A DNA stretch of 64,000 bases, from contig NZ_CP147250.1 of NCBI RefSeq assembly GCF_017316305.2, positions 3,205,547-3,269,546 on the forward strand, read 5' to 3'. Below the pieces are notes generated by a model that saw only the letters and a program-made list of their open reading frames with translations, did no database searches and was not told the origin of the DNA. Made by a program: the position numbers and the translations under genes. This DNA is from Enterococcus sp. DIV1094 (GTDB lineage Bacteria > Bacillota > Bacilli > Lactobacillales > Enterococcaceae). This document shows, piece after piece, positions 54,215-62,846 of the stretch; position 1 is the first letter of the stretch, and every line of letters begins with the position of its first letter.

Positions 54215-54267
54215 AAAAAAGTAACCACAGCCAACGCAGCGAACGTTTAGGCTGTGGTTACTTTTTT
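54215..54267. terminator. Bidirectional terminator between ppdK and rsgA
   Basis: The perfect stem AAAAGTAACCACAGCC/GGCTGTGGTTACTTTT has T-runs on both strands and lies between convergent genes. Confidence 0.93.
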
Positions 54268-54281
54268 AGAGTTAGACTATT

Positions 54282-55253
54282 TTATTTCTTTTTCCTTTTA
54301 TTCTGGAGCTTCTCCTTTTCACGGATTCTCTTTTCTTGAAAGCTCAACTCTTTCTGTAATTTCAAATAGTTCATATAGCGATTTTCTGATAGTTCGCCAC
54401 TCTCGATTGCTTGTTTGATTGCGCAGTCAGCTTCTTGATCATGTCGGCAATTCCTGAATCGACAATTGAAGGAGAGTTGAACAATATCCTCAAATTGGCT
54501 ATCTAACTGCTCTGCTTGGAATGGTTGGAATTCTCGCATTCCTGGAGTGTCGATCAAAAATCCACCGGTTGGTAACGCAAGTAATTCTCTATGTGTCGTG
54601 GTATGGCGTCCTCTATCATCTTCTTTTCTGATTGCTGACACGTGCATGGTCTCATTCTGCACCAATCGATTGATGAGTGTTGATTTCCCCACACCTGAGG
54701 AACCAACGAGTGCGCCTGTTTGCCCGTCTGCTAATAAGTCTGCGATTTGTTGGATACCTTTATCATCGCCAAAACTAGTAACAATAATATCTGTCGTTAA
54801 CGCATACAGTGGAACGAGATATAGATCGATCGTCGAACACAGGTCAGCTTTCGTAAGAATGATCACTGGTTTAGCGCCACTTTGTTTACCAGCGACTAAA
54901 TAGCGTTCGATTCTTCGTAGATTAAAATCGTTATTTAAACTACTCACAATAAAAAGCCAATCGATATTAGTTGCGATGATTTGTTCGTCGGAACGGTTGC
55001 CCGAGGTTTTTCTAGAAACTTTAGAGAATCGCTCTTCGACAAAATGAATGATGCCTTTATTATCCGGTAATAGTTGGAATTTCACCCAATCACCAACAAC
55101 CGGTAATTCACTTTGCGAAGCCGCTTGGTGTCTCAGTGAACCCGACAATTTTGCTGAAATTTCTTCATCATTACTCAGAATATGGTAGGTACTTCCATAA
55201 CTAACTGTAATCCTACCACGAGTAAGTGAAGCATGATGTTTGTTTGATGTCAT
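54282..55253 (-). CDS. rsgA: Ribosome small-subunit-dependent GTPase A (RsgA-type)
   Basis: This 323-residue protein is a circularly permuted GTPase that acts in late 30S assembly. It has an N-terminal OB-like domain (G-R-I-T-V-S-Y-G-S-T-Y, P-V-V-G-D-W-V-K-F), G motifs in the permuted order (ILTKADL, then GSSGVGKSTLINRL, then DTPGMREF) and a zinc knuckle (CRFRNCRHDQEADCAI). It is likely to be a second RsgA copy, because it stands outside the usual stk/rpe neighbourhood, but that cannot be tested here. The ATG follows AAAGGAGTATCAAT. The leader upstream holds a small ORF and a strong terminator, so expression is probably conditional. Confidence 0.92.
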   Translation of the reverse strand: MTSNKHHASLTRGRITVSYGSTYHILSNDEEISAKLSGSLRHQAASQSELPVVGDWVKFQLLPDNKGIIHFVEERFSKVSRKTSGNRSDEQIIATNIDWLFIVSSLNNDFNLRRIERYLVAGKQSGAKPVIILTKADLCSTIDLYLVPLYALTTDIIVTSFGDDKGIQQIADLLADGQTGALVGSSGVGKSTLINRLVQNETMHVSAIRKEDDRGRHTTTHRELLALPTGGFLIDTPGMREFQPFQAEQLDSQFEDIVQLSFNCRFRNCRHDQEADCAIKQAIESGELSENRYMNYLKLQKELSFQEKRIREKEKLQNKRKKK

Positions 55254-55280
55254 ATTGATACTCCTTTGATAGTTAGAAAT

Positions 55281-55321
55281 AAAAAAACTTTATGACCCGC
55301 TCATTTGCGAATCACAAAGTT
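55281..55321 (-). terminator. Leader terminator (attenuator) upstream of rsgA
   Basis: A 15-bp hairpin (AACTTTGTGATTCGC pairing with GCGGGTCATAAAGTT, with three G-T pairs) is followed by TTTTTTTATTT on the minus strand. It sits 28 bases before the rsgA start and after the leader ORF, where a terminator is only useful as an attenuator. Confidence 0.85.
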
Positions 55322-55361
55322 ATCAACATTCCATCACTATCGTTAGCATTTACAATCAATA

Positions 55362-55436
55362 CTAGACAACTATCCATGGTGAGTATGATAAATTCAAGTT
55401 CACAAAGAGCTTCGGTTGGTTGATATTTTTTTTCAT
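55362..55436 (-). CDS. Putative 24-residue leader peptide upstream of rsgA
   Basis: AAGGTGAG stands at a proper distance before an ATG at 55436, which opens a 24-codon frame (MKKNINQPKLFVNLNLSYSP followed by WIVV) ending in TAG. A promoter-like TATAGT lies 34 bases before the ATG. A 15-base inverted repeat with two mismatches (55378-55392 with 55432-55446; core GGTGAGTAT/ATACTCACC) pairs the ribosome binding site with codons near the end of the ORF. The ORF also contains CTTTGTGA, a copy of the 5' arm of the terminator downstream. It may be a regulatory leader peptide; it could also be a chance frame. Confidence 0.5.
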   Translation of the reverse strand: MKKNINQPKLFVNLNLSYSPWIVV

Positions 55437-55469
55437 TATACTCACCTTCTTTCATTTGATTTCACTTTT

Positions 55470-55499
55470 ACTATAGCATAGCTGGTACCACGGCGTAAA
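55470..55499 (-). promoter_or_regulatory. Probable promoter of the rsgA leader
   Basis: TTTACG (55494-55499) and TATAGT (55470-55475) are 18 bp apart on the minus strand, directly after the rplS terminator. Transcription would start near 55463. Confidence 0.6.
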
Positions 55500-55515
55500 C
55501 AGATTTCTAACGACA

Positions 55516-55548
55516 AAAAAAGAACCCTTGAAAATTCAAGGGTTCTTC
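55516..55548 (-). terminator. Terminator of rplS
   Basis: The perfect stem GAACCCTTGAA/TTCAAGGGTTC with a short loop is followed on the minus strand by seven T residues. Confidence 0.95.
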
Positions 55549-55568
55549 CTCTGTCTGATAATAAGAAA

Positions 55569-55916
55569 TTAACGACGGATTTCTTTGATACGAGCTGCTT
55601 TTCCGTGTAATGCACGTAAGTAGTACAATTTTGCACGACGTACTTTACCGTAACGGACAACTTCGATTTTCGCAACACGTGGTGTGTGCAATGGGAATGT
55701 ACGCTCAACGCCTACACCGTTAGAAACTTTACGTACTGTATAAGTTTCGCTGATTCCAGCACCACGGCGTTTGATTACAACACCTTCAAATAACTGGATA
55801 CGTTCACGAGTACCTTCGACAACTTTCGCGTGAACACGTACAGTGTCACCAGGGCGGAAAGCTGGGATGTCAGAACGTAGTTGTTCTTTTGTTAATTCTT
55901 CGATTAATGGATTCAT
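55569..55916 (-). CDS. rplS: 50S ribosomal protein L19
   Basis: L19 lies at the 30S-50S interface and has 115 residues here, the normal length. Conserved segments are [56 protein letters not shown] and [17 protein letters not shown]. It follows trmD by about 145 bases, the usual order, and has its own terminator. Confidence 0.99.
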   Translation of the reverse strand: MNPLIEELTKEQLRSDIPAFRPGDTVRVHAKVVEGTRERIQLFEGVVIKRRGAGISETYTVRKVSNGVGVERTFPLHTPRVAKIEVVRYGKVRRAKLYYLRALHGKAARIKEIRR

Positions 55917-56060
55917 TGTTTTCTTCTCCTTATTCCAAACATTCTTATGAGTAGTTTCTCACAGCGGAACATCGTAATAGTTAAGTGTTTTTACACTCAC
56001 CATAGAATATTATCACATTCTAAAGTGAGTGTAAAGAAAATTTTCGGTTTTTGTGACACA

Positions 56061-56801
56061 TCATGCTTCTTCTTTTTTGATCTCAGAGAGCATTTTTTCC
56101 ATTTGTGGGGTCATTTCGAGTTTTTCCAACATATCAGGGCGTCGCAAATATGTCCGACGTAAGGATTCTTTTAGTTGCCATTCTTCAATCAATTTATGAT
56201 TGCCGTTGGTCAATACTTCTGGCACTTTCATGTCTTTGAATTCTGCTGGTCTTGTATATTGTGGATGTTCAAGTAAACCAGTAGAATGAGAGTCGGTTTG
56301 TGCAGATGTTTGATTTCCTAACACATCAGGCAATAGACGAACAGTAGCATCGATCATGACCATTGCGCCTAGCTCGCCACCTGTCAGGACGTAATCACCT
56401 AGAGATACTTCATCCGTTACAAGTGAGCGGATGCGCTCATCATAGCCTTCGTAATGCCCACAAATAAAGATAAGGTGTTCTTCTTCAGAAAATTCTTCTG
56501 CCATTTTTTGGTTGAATGGTTTCCCTGCCGGATCAAGTAGAATCACCCGTTTTTTTGTTTCTGGATGTTTTTCCTCGATTGCTTTGATATTGTCATAGAT
56601 CGGTTGGACTTTCAATAACATGCCTGCCCCACCACCATATGGATAATCATCAACCGTTTGATGTTTGTTATCCGAATACTCACGGAAATTTGATACATTG
56701 ATTTCTAGCAATTCTTTTGCGACGGCTTTTCCAATGATCGATTCGCCCATCGGCCCTTCAAACATTCGTGGAAAAAGAGTCAATACGTCAATCTTCATCA
56801 T
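56061..56801 (-). CDS. trmD: tRNA (guanine-N1-)-methyltransferase
   Basis: TrmD methylates G37 of tRNAs that read CNN/CGG codons and prevents frameshifting. The 246-residue SPOUT enzyme has [40 protein letters not shown] and the knot sequence [16 protein letters not shown]. The first of two ATGs is used, seven bases after AAGGG. It overlaps rimM by 14 bases. Confidence 0.98.
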   Translation of the reverse strand: MMKIDVLTLFPRMFEGPMGESIIGKAVAKELLEINVSNFREYSDNKHQTVDDYPYGGGAGMLLKVQPIYDNIKAIEEKHPETKKRVILLDPAGKPFNQKMAEEFSEEEHLIFICGHYEGYDERIRSLVTDEVSLGDYVLTGGELGAMVMIDATVRLLPDVLGNQTSAQTDSHSTGLLEHPQYTRPAEFKDMKVPEVLTNGNHKLIEEWQLKESLRRTYLRRPDMLEKLEMTPQMEKMLSEIKKEEA

Positions 56802-57312
56802 CGATCAACCCTTCTAATAATGTCACACGGACCAAGCCATTTTCAACATCGACTTCTTGAACAACGGAATCGATATAAGGAATCAGTGCGTCTTTTTTCT
56901 TAGGTCGTTGGATGACCCAAACGTCATTTGCACCAGGCGATAAAATTTCTTTGATTTTTCCTAGTTCTTTTTCGTTTTCATCGATCACCTTTAGTCCAAT
57001 GATTTCATGGTAATAATACTCATTTTCTGTCAGTTCAACCAAATCTTCCTTTGAGACACGTAAAATGCCATCGCGGTATTTTTCAACATCATTGATCGAA
57101 GGATGATTTTCAAAGCTGAGTAAATCAAAGTTTTTGTGTTTTCGATGGTTCTTGACCGTTAATTCTACGGGTGCTTTTCCTTCTTGGAAGAGTGTCAAGA
57201 TTGATCCTTTTTTATAGCGTTCTTCAGGAAAATCTGTGGTTGAGATGACACGGACTTCGCCTTTGATTCCTTGGGTATTTACAATCTTGCCAACATTTAG
57301 ATATTCAGTCAA
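56788..57312 (-). CDS. rimM: 16S rRNA processing/maturation factor RimM
   Basis: RimM helps to assemble the 30S head and binds S19. The 174 residues show the N-terminal beta-barrel ([23 protein letters not shown]) and the C-terminal PRC-barrel ([29 protein letters not shown]). It forms a pair with trmD through a 14-base overlap. A lipoprotein gene separates it from khpA, with which rimM is often adjacent. Confidence 0.98.
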   Translation of the reverse strand: MTEYLNVGKIVNTQGIKGEVRVISTTDFPEERYKKGSILTLFQEGKAPVELTVKNHRKHKNFDLLSFENHPSINDVEKYRDGILRVSKEDLVELTENEYYYHEIIGLKVIDENEKELGKIKEILSPGANDVWVIQRPKKKDALIPYIDSVVQEVDVENGLVRVTLLEGLIDDED

Positions 57313-57442
57313 CTTTTGTCCTCATTTCTTTCATGATTCTTGTCACTCTGCTCATTCGTTCTTCTCTTACTTTCAGTTCCAGAGTGCATCTACAGTTTCC
57401 TGTTTATTTTAGCATGCGGCACTCGGCAATTCTAGTCTTCTT

Positions 57443-58282
57443 TTATTGTTGTTCCATCGAAACAGCCATTTTTAGTGCATTCATTGAATCTTGGTTCGTG
57501 ATCGTATAAACAGTGGTTGGTTTTTGCCAAATGATCCGCGTGTTTTGACTCGTCCCGTCGGTCATATTGATCTCAATGGTTCCGACTTTTTCTGGGGCTG
57601 GTAATCGTGCAGATTCTAAGTAAGTCACGATCTGTTTAGCCAAAGGAACGGGATCTTGCCCTTCTATATTGCTGGCACGTATACGTAAACGCCAATTTCC
57701 TTCTTGCCATTCAAGAATCGAAGAACCAGCAGCGCCTTGTTGATAACCGACGATATTATAGCCGAGATCGACTTGTCTGCCACCAGTATCGATCGTAAAT
57801 GGCTGGATGGTATTCAGTGTTTCTTGGGAAGACGCGAAGCCATCTTGATAAAGATAAGAGGCGATTGGTTCTGCTTGATTCAATGATGCGTCATTCAACG
57901 GTAGTGCTTGCTCTGATTGATAGTATAAAACAGAAAAACCTTGTTTTGTCATGGTTGCTGCAATGTTCAAATGAGCTGACGCAGTTGGGATATCCTGCGG
58001 CATTGGTGTATCAGGATGTTCTTTTTTTAATTGCTCGAAGGCAGTTTGAGTCGAATTTTCTTGTGTACTTGTACTCGTTTCAGCTGACGAATCATTTGTC
58101 TCATTACTACTTGTGGAAGATGAACTCATTTCTTCATTTGAAGTACTTGCTTCTTCCTTTGAAGTACTTGTTTCTGTCGTACGAACACTTTCATTTGTTG
58201 TTTCTTGGGTCGTTTCTCTTGGTGCTTGACAAGCACCTAGTAAAGCGACTGCAAACAAACTGACCAAACCTATTTTTTTCAT
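57443..58282 (-). CDS. Lipoprotein with Ser/Thr/Glu-rich linker, unknown function
   Basis: The product of about 279 residues has a lipobox (LLGACQAP, Cys about residue 18), a low-complexity Ser/Thr/Glu linker (about 22-80) and a C-terminal globular domain of about 200 residues with repeated beta strands (Q-G-F-S-V-L-Y-Y-Q-S-E, Q-E-G-N-W-R-L-R-I-R-A, G-T-I-E-I-N-M-T-D-G). I do not recognise the domain. ATG 58282 is preferred over GTG 58291. The linker resembles those that carry a domain through the cell wall. The gene sits between khpA (with a terminator) and rimM, inside an otherwise conserved ribosomal neighbourhood, so it is probably a lineage-specific insertion. Confidence 0.75.
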   Translation of the reverse strand: MKKIGLVSLFAVALLGACQAPRETTQETTNESVRTTETSTSKEEASTSNEEMSSSSTSSNETNDSSAETSTSTQENSTQTAFEQLKKEHPDTPMPQDIPTASAHLNIAATMTKQGFSVLYYQSEQALPLNDASLNQAEPIASYLYQDGFASSQETLNTIQPFTIDTGGRQVDLGYNIVGYQQGAAGSSILEWQEGNWRLRIRASNIEGQDPVPLAKQIVTYLESARLPAPEKVGTIEINMTDGTSQNTRIIWQKPTTVYTITNQDSMNALKMAVSMEQQ

Positions 58283-58360
58283 TAGAAACACACTCCTCTC
58301 TTACTATTAAGGATACGCTTTGTACCTATTTTTGCCAAATAAGACCTCTAAGGAATATAA

Positions 58361-58391
58361 AAAAAAACTGTTTCGCAAAAACGAAACAGTT
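58361..58391 (-). terminator. Terminator of rpsP-khpA
   Basis: The hairpin AAACTGTTTCG/CGAAACAGTTT on the minus strand directly overlaps the khpA stop region and is followed by nine T residues. Confidence 0.93.
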
Positions 58392-58639
58392 TATTCCTTA
58401 TTGTCGATGATATTCAAACGCACTTTTTTCGGTGCGTTGATCCGTACTCCGTAAACGATTGTGCGGATTGCTTTTGCAACTCGCCCTTGTTTACCGATGA
58501 TACGACCAATATCTTCGGGAGCCACCGTTAGATTATATTCGTAAAAATCTTGCGACTCAACGACTTCTAACTGGACCTGATCAGGATAAGTAACTAACGG
58601 ACGAACGATTGTTAAGACTAATTCGCTTAAATCTTTCAT
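58391..58639 (-). CDS. khpA: KH-domain RNA-binding protein KhpA
   Basis: This 82-residue protein is a single KH domain (YlqC) that acts with KhpB on mRNAs linked to cell division and elongation. The G-x-x-G loop is visible in DIGRIIGKQGRVAKAIRTIV. The start lies 11 bases after rpsP, and a terminator follows immediately. Length and neighbours are as expected in Firmicutes. Confidence 0.96.
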   Translation of the reverse strand: MKDLSELVLTIVRPLVTYPDQVQLEVVESQDFYEYNLTVAPEDIGRIIGKQGRVAKAIRTIVYGVRINAPKKVRLNIIDNKE

Positions 58640-58650
58640 ATCCGGTCACC

Positions 58651-58926
58651 TTATTTCTTTGAGAATTTAGCTTCATGATGTTTTTTCATAACGCCTTCTT
58701 TTGAAAGGATGTTACGTACTGTATCTGAAGGTTGTGCACCTTTTGATAACCAGTCAAGTACTAAATCTTCTTTTAAAACTACTTCTGCAGGGTCTTTCAA
58801 AGGATTGTAAGTACCTACAGTTTCGATGAAACGTCCATCACGAGGAGAACGTGAATCAGCTACGACGATACGGTAAAAAGGACTCTTTTTAGAACCCATA
58901 CGTTTTAAACGGATTTTAACTGCCAT
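58651..58926 (-). CDS. rpsP: 30S ribosomal protein S16
   Basis: The 91-residue S16 shows [27 protein letters not shown], the G-R-F-I-E-x-V-G-T-Y-N-P segment and [12 protein letters not shown]. The start follows GGAGGTGGAAATATATA. It heads the rpsP-khpA unit; the promoter is at 58965-58993. Confidence 0.99.
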   Translation of the reverse strand: MAVKIRLKRMGSKKSPFYRIVVADSRSPRDGRFIETVGTYNPLKDPAEVVLKEDLVLDWLSKGAQPSDTVRNILSKEGVMKKHHEAKFSKK

Positions 58927-58964
58927 TATATATTTCCACCTCCATTGTTTTATTCACAAGATGT

Positions 58965-58993
58965 AGTGTACCAGTTTTTTTTTACCCTGTAAA
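58965..58993 (-). promoter_or_regulatory. rpsP promoter inside nested inverted repeats
   Basis: TTTACA (58988-58993) and TACACT (58965-58970) are 17 bp apart. The -35 forms one arm of CTGTAAAG/CTTTACAG, and the -10 lies next to ACTGGTA, whose partner TACCAGT is about 75 bases upstream. The repeats may be operators, or by chance flank the promoter. Confidence 0.65.
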
Positions 58994-59241
58994 GCTTTTT
59001 TTCTTTACAGTCTGATTTTTTTCAACTTTTATTGTTTCTTGATACTGGTAGCAAGCTTTTCAATTACTTCTATAGTGATGGATTGAGGATCAAGAGCGCT
59101 TTCCTTTTCCTTCCAAATAGCCGATTTCTTAACTATTTTCTTACTTAATCTCTCACAATAAATAACCTAAGTCTTTTTATTTGCTCGGTTTACTTATTTT
59201 TAGTAAGATAAATATAGAAAGTTTGAAGGAGGAATTGTTTT
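58994..59241. other. Divergent intergenic region between rpsP and the FMN reductase gene
   Basis: An AT-rich spacer of about 250 bp that should hold the plus-strand promoter; I see only the outer TACCAGT/ACTGGTA arm and no RNA gene. Confidence 0.45.
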
Positions 59242-59796
59242 ATGACAAAGAAAATTGGTTTTTTCATCGGAAGTTTAAGAAAAGATTCATACAATAAGAA
59301 AGTTGCAGAAACTTTTGCGGACTTATTACCGGAAGGATACGAGCCTGTATTTATAAAAATCGATGACCTTCCTTTTTATAACGAAGACATTGAAACACCT
59401 GAGCAAACACCTGCCGAATGGACACGTTTCCGTGAAGAGGTCAAAGATTTAGACGGCGTGATATTTGTGACTCCTGAGTATAATCGTTCCGTACCAGCTG
59501 TATTGAAAAACGCATTGGATGTTGGTTCACGTCCTTATGGTCAAAGCGTTTGGGATAAAAAACCTGGGTTAGTAGTTACTGCTTCTCCTGGTGGCGTCGG
59601 TGGTTTTGGGGCAAATCATCATTTGCGTCAATCATTGGTCTTTTTAAATGTTCCAACGTTACAACAACCAGAAGCGTATATCGGAAATATCACTAACTTA
59701 CTTGATGAAGATGGCAACATTATCCAAGGAACTGTTGATTTCTTCCGAACGATTTTAGATGCGTATCTTGATTTCGCTGAAAAATTGAACGCTTGA
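59242..59796 (+). CDS. NADPH-dependent FMN reductase-family protein
   Basis: This 184-residue flavodoxin-like oxidoreductase has the FMN phosphate loop GSLRKDSYNKKVAE, the family motif F-V-T-P-E-Y-N-R-S-V-P-A-V-L-K-N-A-L-D and S-P-G-G-V-G-G-F-G. It probably reduces FMN, quinones or azo/chromate-like compounds with NAD(P)H. AGTTTGAAGGAGGAATTGTTTT precedes the ATG in a normal layout. A single-gene unit on the opposite strand to its neighbours, followed by a two-way terminator. Confidence 0.92.
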   Translation: MTKKIGFFIGSLRKDSYNKKVAETFADLLPEGYEPVFIKIDDLPFYNEDIETPEQTPAEWTRFREEVKDLDGVIFVTPEYNRSVPAVLKNALDVGSRPYGQSVWDKKPGLVVTASPGGVGGFGANHHLRQSLVFLNVPTLQQPEAYIGNITNLLDEDGNIIQGTVDFFRTILDAYLDFAEKLNA

Positions 59797-59812
59797 TATT
59801 ACCTATGTTTAC

Positions 59813-59852
59813 AAAAAAACCACGAAACAGCTTTCAGTTTCGTGGTTTTTCT
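59813..59852. terminator. Bidirectional terminator
   Basis: The stem AAAACCACGAAAC/GTTTCGTGGTTTT has T-runs on both strands and separates convergent genes. Confidence 0.93.
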
Positions 59853-59865
59853 TTGTAAACAACGG

Positions 59866-60387
59866 CTATTTTTTTCGATAATGAAGTTCAATAAACTCAC
59901 CAAAGCGTTTGGTGTCCACCAATTGATAACGCTGTACATAGTCTCCTTCTTGAAAAAGACGAATCCCTTTCCCAAGTAATACAGGAGCAATTTGAATGTA
60001 CCATTCATCGATCAGTTGATGCTCAATGATCGGTTTAAGTAGACTTCCTCCACCAACTACCCAGATCCTTTGTTCGCTAGATTCCTGCAATTCTTTGATA
60101 AAACGAACAGGATCTTCATGAACGACTGTCGCATCCTCTAACTGTAATTCTATATCTGTCGAAAATACATAATTATTTTTTTCTGGATAGATCTTGGCTG
60201 TATCTAAATATTTTTTTGCTTCTTCATAGGTTTTTCTGCCCATGATCGTCGTATCGATCGTTTGGTAGAATGCATCATAGGTCGTTTTCTCTCCTGTTGG
60301 CGTATCAAAGAGCCACTGCAAGTCATCGTTGCTTGTGGCTAAATAGCCATCCAGACTGATTGCACCATAAAAAATGACTTTAGACAT
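59866..60387 (-). CDS. Dihydrofolate reductase-like/RibD C-terminal-domain protein
   Basis: The product has 173 residues with the DHFR-like fold of the RibD C-terminal family: V-I-F-Y-G-A-I-S-L-D-G-Y-L-A, T-T-I-M-G-R-K-T-Y-E-E-A, V-F-S-T-D, I-W-V-V-G-G-G-S-L-L-K-P. Such stand-alone proteins (YyaP/YwjB type) are NADPH-dependent reductases of unknown substrate. It is 13 bases downstream of tag and probably co-transcribed with it. Confidence 0.9.
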   Translation of the reverse strand: MSKVIFYGAISLDGYLATSNDDLQWLFDTPTGEKTTYDAFYQTIDTTIMGRKTYEEAKKYLDTAKIYPEKNNYVFSTDIELQLEDATVVHEDPVRFIKELQESSEQRIWVVGGGSLLKPIIEHQLIDEWYIQIAPVLLGKGIRLFQEGDYVQRYQLVDTKRFGEFIELHYRKK

Positions 60388-60400
60388 ACATGCTCCTCCT

Positions 60401-60964
60401 TTAAGGTTTGACTTCTCCGTGACGGAAACAAGTCACTAAATGATCGTTGATGATCCCTACTGCTTCTAAAAAGGCATAGATAGTCGTACTGCCAATAAAT
60501 TTGAATCCCCGTTTTTTCAGGTCTTTGGCGATACGATCAGAAAGTTCGCTAGTGGTTGGCACTTCACTTTGGTCTTTGTAATTGCCGGTGACAACTTCAC
60601 CATCCACAAAAGACCAGAGATAATCAGAAAAACTTTGTCCGGTTGCTTGCATTGCTAGTACTGCTCGTGCGTTAGTGATCGCGGCTTCGATTTTCCGACG
60701 ATTACGAATGATGCCTTTATTATCCAGCAATTCTTCGATTTTGTTGTCATCGTATTTGGCAACTTTTTCAAGGTCAAACTGATCATAGGCTTCATCAAAC
60801 GCATCACTTTTATTCAAAATCGTTTGCCAGCTAAGTCCTGCTTGGTTGATATCGAGCATCAATTTGCGGTATAGTTTTTGGTCATCGTATTCAGGTACGC
60901 CCCAAACTGTATCATGGTAGGTGCGCATGTTTTCAGTTGATTCACTCCATGGACATCGTTTCAT
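60401..60964 (-). CDS. tag: DNA-3-methyladenine glycosylase I
   Basis: Tag removes 3-methyladenine from alkylated DNA. The start at 60964 (MKRCPWS) is nine bases after GGGAG; ATG 60973 abuts the ribosome binding site. The 187 residues hold the zinc ligands and catalytic region of the family: K-R-C-P-W, T-Y-H-D-T-V-W-G-V-P, G-L-S-W-Q-T-I-L-N-K, F-K-F-I-G-S-T-T-I-Y-A-F-L-E-A-V-G-I-I-N-D-H and C-F-R-H. It is inserted between ffh and rpsP. Confidence 0.95.
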   Translation of the reverse strand: MKRCPWSESTENMRTYHDTVWGVPEYDDQKLYRKLMLDINQAGLSWQTILNKSDAFDEAYDQFDLEKVAKYDDNKIEELLDNKGIIRNRRKIEAAITNARAVLAMQATGQSFSDYLWSFVDGEVVTGNYKDQSEVPTTSELSDRIAKDLKKRGFKFIGSTTIYAFLEAVGIINDHLVTCFRHGEVKP

Positions 60965-61006
60965 CGATTTCATCTCCCTCTCTCTTTAACATCTTAAAAC
61001 AGTGGA

Positions 61007-61050
61007 TAAAAAAACTCCGAAGACAAAACTAGATACGTCTTCGAAGCTTT
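61007..61050 (-). terminator. Terminator of ylxM-ffh
   Basis: The stem CTTCGAAGAC/GTCTTCGGAG on the minus strand is followed by seven T residues. Confidence 0.9.
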
Positions 61051-61068
61051 TTTCTACGTGGTCACCGA

Positions 61069-62487
61069 TTATTTCTTTTTCTTCTTTTTCTTTTTGTTTT
61101 TCTTCATCATGCGATTCATCGCCATTTTTCCTAATTTCCCTTTGACACCTGTGCCAAACATTTGGTCCATGCCAGGAATGTTCATATCCCCTTTAGACAT
61201 TTGTTGCATCATCTTACGGGATTCTTTGAACTGCTTGATCATGCGATTGACTTCAACGACGCTGTTTCCTGAACCAGCAGCGATTCTACGACGACGGCTT
61301 GGATTCAATAGATCTGGATTTTCACGTTCAGCAGGGGTCATTGAATAAACCATTGCTTTTTTACGTTCCACATCTTTTGGATCGACCTTGATGTTTTCGA
61401 TCCCTGGCATTTGATTCATTCCCGGAATCATTTTTAGCAGGTCTTCGATTGGTCCCATGCCCATCACTTGATCTAACTGTTCGATGAAGTCATTGAAATC
61501 AAATGAGTTCTCGCGCATTTTTTGCGCAAGCTCTTCTGCTTTTTTCTCATCATAGTCTTGTTGCGCTTTTTCGATCAGCGTCAACATATCCCCCATACCA
61601 AGGATACGACTAGCCATTCGATCTGGATGGAAGACTTCTAAGTCGGTCAACTTCTCACCAGAACCGATGAATTTGATTGGTGCACCAGTAACGGAACGGA
61701 TCGACAGCGCAGCACCCCCACGAGTATCCCCATCTAATTTTGTGATGACGACCCCAGTGATCCCTAACTGTTGATTGAAGCTATCCGCAACATTGACCGC
61801 ATCTTGCCCGGTCATCGCATCGACGACGAGTAAGATTTCGTTTGGTTGCGTCAAGTCTTTGATTTGTTTCAATTCATCCATCAATGTTTCATCGATGTGT
61901 AAACGTCCGGCTGTATCGATCAAGACATAATCATTTTTCTTTTCTTTTGCGAGTTCCATCCCTTGGCGAACGATTTCTACTGGACTAACATCCGTACCCA
62001 TATCAAACACAGGAACATCTAATTGTTGTCCTAAAACTTTCAATTGGTCGATCGCAGCAGGACGATACACGTCACCGGCAATCAATAAAGGGCGAGCATT
62101 TTCGTTTTTCTTCAAATAGTTCGCTAACTTACCAGTAAATGTAGTTTTACCTGCCCCTTGTAAACCGGCCATCATGATGACTGTCGGGATCTTAGGCGAT
62201 TTATTTAGTTCAACGGTTTCTGATCCTAAAGTGATCGTTAATTCTTCGTCAACGATTTTTACGATTTGTTGCGCAGGTGAAAGACTATCGAGTACTTCTG
62301 CGCCGACAGCGCGTTCCCGCACACGTTTTGTAAAATCTTTGACGACTTGTAAGTTGACATCGGCTTCTAATAACGCAAGACGGATCTCGCGCATCATTTC
62401 CTTGACGTCAGCTTCAGAGACTTTTCCTTTTTTTCGTAACTTTGACATCGCCTGTTGCAGGCGTTCAGTTAAGCTTTCAAATGCCAT
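61069..62487 (-). CDS. ffh: Signal recognition particle GTPase Ffh
   Basis: Ffh (SRP54) binds signal sequences on the ribosome and takes them to FtsY. The 472 residues have an N domain, a G domain (GLQGAGKTTFTGKLA; DTAGRLHID; TKLDGDTRGGAALS) and a Met-rich M domain from about 300 (F-I-E-Q-L-D-Q-V-M-G-M-G, S-R-R-R-R-I-A-A-G-S-G, RNA-binding). The protein ends in a long Lys run. It is 20 bases after ylxM, the usual pair. Confidence 0.99.
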   Translation of the reverse strand: MAFESLTERLQQAMSKLRKKGKVSEADVKEMMREIRLALLEADVNLQVVKDFTKRVRERAVGAEVLDSLSPAQQIVKIVDEELTITLGSETVELNKSPKIPTVIMMAGLQGAGKTTFTGKLANYLKKNENARPLLIAGDVYRPAAIDQLKVLGQQLDVPVFDMGTDVSPVEIVRQGMELAKEKKNDYVLIDTAGRLHIDETLMDELKQIKDLTQPNEILLVVDAMTGQDAVNVADSFNQQLGITGVVITKLDGDTRGGAALSIRSVTGAPIKFIGSGEKLTDLEVFHPDRMASRILGMGDMLTLIEKAQQDYDEKKAEELAQKMRENSFDFNDFIEQLDQVMGMGPIEDLLKMIPGMNQMPGIENIKVDPKDVERKKAMVYSMTPAERENPDLLNPSRRRRIAAGSGNSVVEVNRMIKQFKESRKMMQQMSKGDMNIPGMDQMFGTGVKGKLGKMAMNRMMKKNKKKKKKKK

Positions 62488-62507
62488 ATTTTTTTCATTC
62501 CTTTTTG

Positions 62508-62846
62508 TTATTCTTCGATTTCTTGGATCTTTTTGATATATCCTTGAAGCGTTTGGTCTTCAGGATACTGTTCATTGATATAGTGCGTCAATTCCGTCAA
62601 CAACTGTTCACGAACGACATAATCAGAAAAAAGATGGAGTTTTTTTTCGTAATTCTCCAAGATCTTGCTCGTACGTTTGATATTATCATAGACTGCTTGA
62701 CGACTGACTTCATATTCTTCAGCTATTTCTCCCAGTGAAAAATCATCTGCATAATATAATTCCATATAGTTCATCTGTTTTTCAGTCAACAGTGTCGAAT
62801 AAAATTCAAAAAGAGCATTCATCCGATTGGTTTTTTCAATTTCCAT
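62508..62846 (-). CDS. ylxM: YlxM/p13-like putative DNA-binding protein (UPF0122)
   Basis: This 112-residue helical protein has a sigma-factor-like helix-turn-helix ([26 protein letters not shown], about 28-53). YlxM is encoded with ffh and stimulates SRP in streptococci. The start overlaps the DUF523 gene by 11 bases. Confidence 0.95.
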   Translation of the reverse strand: MEIEKTNRMNALFEFYSTLLTEKQMNYMELYYADDFSLGEIAEEYEVSRQAVYDNIKRTSKILENYEKKLHLFSDYVVREQLLTELTHYINEQYPEDQTLQGYIKKIQEIEE

